Source: Collinsella sp.
GTDB lineage: Bacteria; Actinomycetota; Coriobacteriia; Coriobacteriales; Coriobacteriaceae
NCBI GenBank assembly: GCA_019414265.1
Contig: DXMJ01000027.1
Span: 6,428 to 16,278, forward strand
Length of the DNA: 9,851 nucleotides
Direction: 5' to 3'
How positions within the stretch are numbered: the stretch's first letter is position 1; the number at the start of each line of letters is the position of its first letter. The position numbers and the translations under genes were made by a program. Positions 6,930 through 9,851 of this stretch are shown here, one piece after another. Below the pieces are notes generated by a model. It ran no database searches and was not told where the DNA came from. It worked only from the letters and a program-made list of their open reading frames with translations.

Positions 6930-6986
6930 TTTAACAACTTTAACAAAGTTTAGCAACTTTAGCAGAGTTTAACAGTTTTAGCAGGC
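6930..6986 (-). repeat. Three tandem 19-bp repeats (iteron-like) upstream of the ATPase gene
   Basis: Read on the plus strand there are three consecutive 19-bp units at 6930-6948, 6949-6967 and 6968-6986; the middle one is TTTAGCAACTTTAGCAGAG. Each holds two TA(A/G)CA cores. The six cores start at 6932, 6941, 6951, 6960, 6970 and 6979, spacings of 9, 10, 9, 10 and 9. The array ends 19 bases before the ATPase start codon, just upstream of its ribosome site. TTGCTA (6956-6951) and TAAAAC (6933-6928) with a 17-bp gap make a possible promoter inside it. An operator array is the likeliest reading. Confidence 0.85.
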
Positions 6987-7072
6987 TCGGCGGCTTTATG
7001 CCTTACCGATCCTGCCGGGTCCTCCCGCCCGCGCCGATACAAATAGCGCGGTGCGGCCCCTCTATATCGCCC

Positions 7073-9514
7073 CTACCCCAGCGAGCGACTGAGGGAGCCG
7101 AGCTCATCGTTGCCCATGGTGCGCCACATTTGGAAGATGCAGACGCGCGCCAGGAAAAAGAAGCCGTTATCGACCAACTGCACGGCGGCATCCGCCAGCT
7201 GGTTGGTCACGGCGGACACGGGAGGCAGCTCGAGCCCGGCCTTACGGATGGTCTCAACCGCATCCTCGAACGTCGGAGGCTCATTGACACCCATCTCGTT
7301 CATAAGGCCCTGCATTTCCTCCAGCGCGCTGCTACCCGACTCCTCGCCGCGCGGCACGAGGCGGTAGCACGCCAACGCGAGCTCGAGCTGGTCGCAGTTC
7401 CAATAGGCAAACGCCAGACGATAGAACAGATAACCGATTGCGGAACGGTCACTGGCAATGCGCAGGCCGTGGCGCGCCACCTCGATAATCTCGTCAAAGC
7501 GCTCCAGGCGCGCCAACACGTTGATGAGCGCAAAGTGCGATTGCATGGACGAGCGAGCCAGATCGTAAAGACGACGCACCTCGGGCAATGCCCGTTCAAA
7601 ATCCTCCTGCTCGGCGTAATAACTGCAGATCTCGTGCTGGGCAAAGTACAGCGCATCGGGAGCACGCAAAATACGAACGGAGCGGTCTTCCTCCATTACC
7701 GGCAGCACCATGCGTACCAGCTGGTTGTCGCAAAACTGCGTCTGGACCGGACCCGTTGCCAAAAGCTCGGCAACGGCACACTTGGCCTCCAGCTCCTCAA
7801 CAAGACGGGAGAAGCCCTCAAACGCGCTTGCACGGTCAACTTTTGCCTGCTCGCGCAACTCAACGACGCGCGCCACATACGGGTCATCGTCCATCTCCAT
7901 GACCTCGAGCTCATCAGCCGTATCGGCAAGCAGCAGGTCGCGCAACGCCGGCGGCAGCGAACGGTGGTCGTCACGCGGGCGAGCGTGAACCTCCGCAGGC
8001 TCAATCGCATCCGGCGCGTCCGACTCATATGCCTCAAGCATGCGCTTGCACGGCATATCGTCCATATCCATGCTCTCAAGATCCTTGGCGACAGGCACGC
8101 AATTGGCCAGATAGGCCGCACGCCCAAAGGAATATGTTGCAATGACGCGCTCGCCCTGCTCGCCGTCGGGAGCCGCAATCTGAACATAGCAGCGCGCAAT
8201 GCAGGCACCTGCGGCAAAGCAAGCCGCTGCCAGCGTAAGCGCCACGCGCGCGTCGTGCTCCGCGGCCCAAATCACACGCGCGTTCTCGTCCAACTCGCGC
8301 CAGACATCCTCCTGAGCGTCGTATTCACGCTGTGGCATGGCATCCACGACAGAGTGCCCAAACCGAACGAGCATAATCCCCTCGGCAACGTTTGCCCGAT
8401 AGGTATAGTCGAGCCGTGTGACCACGTTAAGCGCCTCGACGATACGCGCGAAGCGGGTACGCACATCCCACTCACCGCCCGGCTGGCAAGCTACCGTTCC
8501 GGGTTTGCCCCACGGGTTGTCGCTCGAGGTCGTATCGAGCAGTCGGGGAACATCGTTGGTTGTCTTGGCGATATGCCACGCATCAAAGAGCGCGCAGCCC
8601 TCAAGGCTCGGCGAGGATGCCGCGGGGACCAATCCGGCCCCGATGCGCTCAAGGATGCCGGAGAGGCGGTTGAGACGGCACTCGATGGCAAGCAGCATGT
8701 CAATCTCGTCCTGGTCCAGCAGGCTACGATCAAAATTGAGATAGAACAGCTTTGAGCGGTCAATGCGCGCTAGGCTCATTTCGGACTTGGCAGCAATGAT
8801 GCGCAGACGGGGCAAGTCGATCTCGCTCATCAGGGCGGCGGCATAACGCTCGATTCCGCTCGGATTCTCGGCATGGTCAACACGGTAAAGCAGCGTCTCG
8901 ATAGCATCGGGGAGCGGTGCCGTGTCAAAGCCCAAAAACACCTCGGCCGGCTCGGGCAACTTTACGAGTTTGATCTTGTCGACAACGTTTTGCATGCCTG
9001 CATCGAGGCCGTCGACGCCCGCCGTGTTCGCAATAGCGCTTTCGGAGTTGGCAAATATCACGTAGCGCAAGAACATCGAGGCCATGAACTCGCCGAAAGG
9101 AAGGGCGCGGGTCGAATTCCATGTCTCGTGGTCGGACTGCTCGCGCATGGGGCCTTCGGGAGAGCCGGCAGTTCGCGCACACGTGCGCATTGCACCGTTA
9201 GCTTCCCTCACCATAATCTCGCCAATACCGGAATCGGACTCGTGAAGGACCAGCTCCATGTCAGGGTCCTCGGGCAACGGTACTTCCCGAACAGGACGAT
9301 CAACCTTATAAACCTTGCCCGACACGCTCACGTAGCCCAAGAGCGATATGTGAGTTTTGCCGACGAATTCGACGACATAGCACGACTCTTTGGGGTCCTC
9401 GCCAAAGACTTTCCAGACAACACCATATGAGCGCCCCGCAGGCTGCTCTGGCATCGATGGAAAACGCTTTTTGGGGTCGAGAAACCTGAGCTTGTATGTC
9501 GGACGCTCTGCCAC
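7073..9514 (-). CDS. Large uncharacterised protein with TPR-like C-terminal region
   Basis: The protein has 813 residues and I do not recognise a characterised family. The N-terminal part (about 1-90) is rich in predicted beta strand (YKLRFLDPKKRF, SYGVVWKVFG, CYVVEFVGK). A long acidic middle contains many Leu/Ala-rich helical stretches. About 623-742 reads as helix-turn-helix pairs of TPR type: YYAEQEDFERALPEVRRLYD, NVLARLERFDEIIEVARHGL and LAFAYWNCDQLELALACYRL. No signal peptide or membrane helix is evident, so it is probably cytoplasmic. TPR parts usually mediate protein contacts. The GTG start at 9514 has AGGGTGA six bases upstream. It is transcribed alone or ahead of the ATPase gene; the 162-base gap shows no clear terminator but carries the repeats. 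The codon pattern is that of the G+C-rich backbone. Confidence 0.7.
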   Translation of the reverse strand: MAERPTYKLRFLDPKKRFPSMPEQPAGRSYGVVWKVFGEDPKESCYVVEFVGKTHISLLGYVSVSGKVYKVDRPVREVPLPEDPDMELVLHESDSGIGEIMVREANGAMRTCARTAGSPEGPMREQSDHETWNSTRALPFGEFMASMFLRYVIFANSESAIANTAGVDGLDAGMQNVVDKIKLVKLPEPAEVFLGFDTAPLPDAIETLLYRVDHAENPSGIERYAAALMSEIDLPRLRIIAAKSEMSLARIDRSKLFYLNFDRSLLDQDEIDMLLAIECRLNRLSGILERIGAGLVPAASSPSLEGCALFDAWHIAKTTNDVPRLLDTTSSDNPWGKPGTVACQPGGEWDVRTRFARIVEALNVVTRLDYTYRANVAEGIMLVRFGHSVVDAMPQREYDAQEDVWRELDENARVIWAAEHDARVALTLAAACFAAGACIARCYVQIAAPDGEQGERVIATYSFGRAAYLANCVPVAKDLESMDMDDMPCKRMLEAYESDAPDAIEPAEVHARPRDDHRSLPPALRDLLLADTADELEVMEMDDDPYVARVVELREQAKVDRASAFEGFSRLVEELEAKCAVAELLATGPVQTQFCDNQLVRMVLPVMEEDRSVRILRAPDALYFAQHEICSYYAEQEDFERALPEVRRLYDLARSSMQSHFALINVLARLERFDEIIEVARHGLRIASDRSAIGYLFYRLAFAYWNCDQLELALACYRLVPRGEESGSSALEEMQGLMNEMGVNEPPTFEDAVETIRKAGLELPPVSAVTNQLADAAVQLVDNGFFFLARVCIFQMWRTMGNDELGSLSRSLG

Positions 9515-9551
9515 GAAATATCACCCTGATCAGTCGTTGAAAGAAGGAGTG

Positions 9552-9570
9552 GTCGCGGATGGGCCGCGAC
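9552..9570. other. Hairpin in the leader of the 813-residue gene
   Basis: GTCGCGG (9552-9558) pairs perfectly with CCGCGAC (9564-9570) around ATGGG. A weaker ACTCG/CGAGT pair (9575-9579/9590-9594) lies just upstream in the direction of transcription. A TAAGAT -10-like box (rc of 9583-9588) overlaps the latter's loop, without a good -35. Confidence 0.45.
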
Positions 9571-9606
9571 ACCTACTCGGAATCTTACACGAGTCGATAA
9601 GAAATA

Positions 9607-9661
9607 GTCCGCTTCACGCTCGCGCCTCGACCGAGGTTCGAATCCATGCGGTGTTTCCATA
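9607..9661 (+). repeat. 55-bp direct repeat, copy 1 (tRNA 3'-end-like)
   Basis: It is identical over 55 bases to 9797-9851. The right half reads GGTTCGAATCC, a typical T-loop, then CGGTGTT, T and CCA, the layout of a tRNA 3' end. The T-stem CGAGG/CCATG does not pair fully and no tRNA 5' part precedes it, so it is not an intact tRNA. The dyad CCTCG-AC-CGAGG overlaps the T-loop side. Confidence 0.8.
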
Positions 9662-9796
9662 AAAGAAAAGACCCCGTCGCCGGAGGCTTCAAGCTCAAAT
9701 GGTGCGGCGTATAGGATTCCGCGCATCCGCTGCGCGGATCCGCACCGGCTTCGCCCGCCTGCCGGCGCGCTCGCCCGCTCGCTACGGACGCCCCGC
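9662..9796. other. Gene-free G+C-rich spacer with hairpins
   Basis: I see no credible gene. Two perfect small hairpins, ATCCGC-TGC-GCGGAT (9725-9739) and GGACGC-CCC-GCGTCC (9786-9800), lie in a TCGCCCGCTCGC-rich tract of REP-like appearance. On the minus strand, a weak stem CCTC/GGGG followed by TCTTTTCTTTT (about 9662-9690) may be a poor terminator for something beyond the right edge. Confidence 0.5.
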
Positions 9797-9851
9797 GTCC
9801 GCTTCACGCTCGCGCCTCGACCGAGGTTCGAATCCATGCGGTGTTTCCATA
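9797..9851 (+). repeat. 55-bp direct repeat, copy 2, ending at the window edge
   Basis: This is the second exact copy, 190 bp after the first. The match stops on the left at 9796/9606 and on the right only because the window ends, so the true repeat may be longer or tandem with a 190-bp period. Confidence 0.8.

Noticed and set aside
6930..6986. CRISPR array
   Set aside because: The 19-bp units are directly contiguous without unique spacers, and no cas gene is present.
6998..8755. 585-codon plus-strand open frame
   Set aside because: It is fully antisense to the 813-residue gene, is His/Arg/Leu-rich as expected for a shadow frame in G+C-rich DNA, and has no ribosome site or recognisable domain.
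9607..9661. An intact tRNA at the T-loop-like sequence
   Set aside because: The T-stem has a mismatch and a wobble, and no anticodon arm, D-arm or matching acceptor 5' strand lies upstream.
9328..9837. 169-codon minus-strand open frame containing TPHGFEPRSRRERE
   Set aside because: This peptide is the translation of a tRNA-like T-loop region, a well-known source of false genes; the frame also overlaps the 813-residue gene and the repeats.

Overview
The window looks like chromosomal DNA from a G+C-rich, Gram-positive gut actinobacterium of class Coriobacteriia, probably Collinsella or a close relative. This rests on overall base composition, VanR/VanS-like two-component proteins, a PBP5-type carboxypeptidase with a Gram-positive signal peptide, and purine-rich Shine-Dalgarno sites; the genus is an inference. 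No 16S or taxonomic marker is present.

Left block (1-4095): on the minus strand, in order of transcription, lie an OmpR-family response regulator, a four-helix membrane sensor kinase and the start of pstB, the ATPase of the high-affinity phosphate transporter, which runs off the left edge. Divergent from the regulator is a secreted serine-type D-Ala-D-Ala carboxypeptidase ending in a strong intrinsic terminator. Two short 11-bp-phased direct repeats, one upstream of the regulator (CTTAA x2) and one upstream of pstB (CTKACAA x2), face their genes and sit at similar distances from the presumed start sites. They are candidate binding sites for the same regulator, which would make the pair a PhoPR-like phosphate system despite its VanRS-like sequence.

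Middle block (4125-6986), visibly richer in A+T and probably accessory: a TM2-domain membrane protein with a very basic N-terminus and an unknown C-terminal domain, a complete tRNA-Ser(GCT) with its own promoter, CCA and terminator, a perfect 19-bp inverted repeat, and an AAA+ ATPase with a C-terminal winged helix. The ATPase is preceded by a three-copy 19-bp tandem repeat (six half-units spaced 9/10/9/10/9 bp) that covers its likely promoter. The ATPase with its repeats is the least ordinary unit in the window.

Right block (7073-9851): a large 813-residue protein of unknown function with a TPR-like C-terminal part, then about 340 bases without a gene. These contain hairpins and two identical 55-bp copies of a sequence that resembles a tRNA 3' end. 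The second copy ends exactly at the window edge, which suggests an assembly contig boundary in a repeat.
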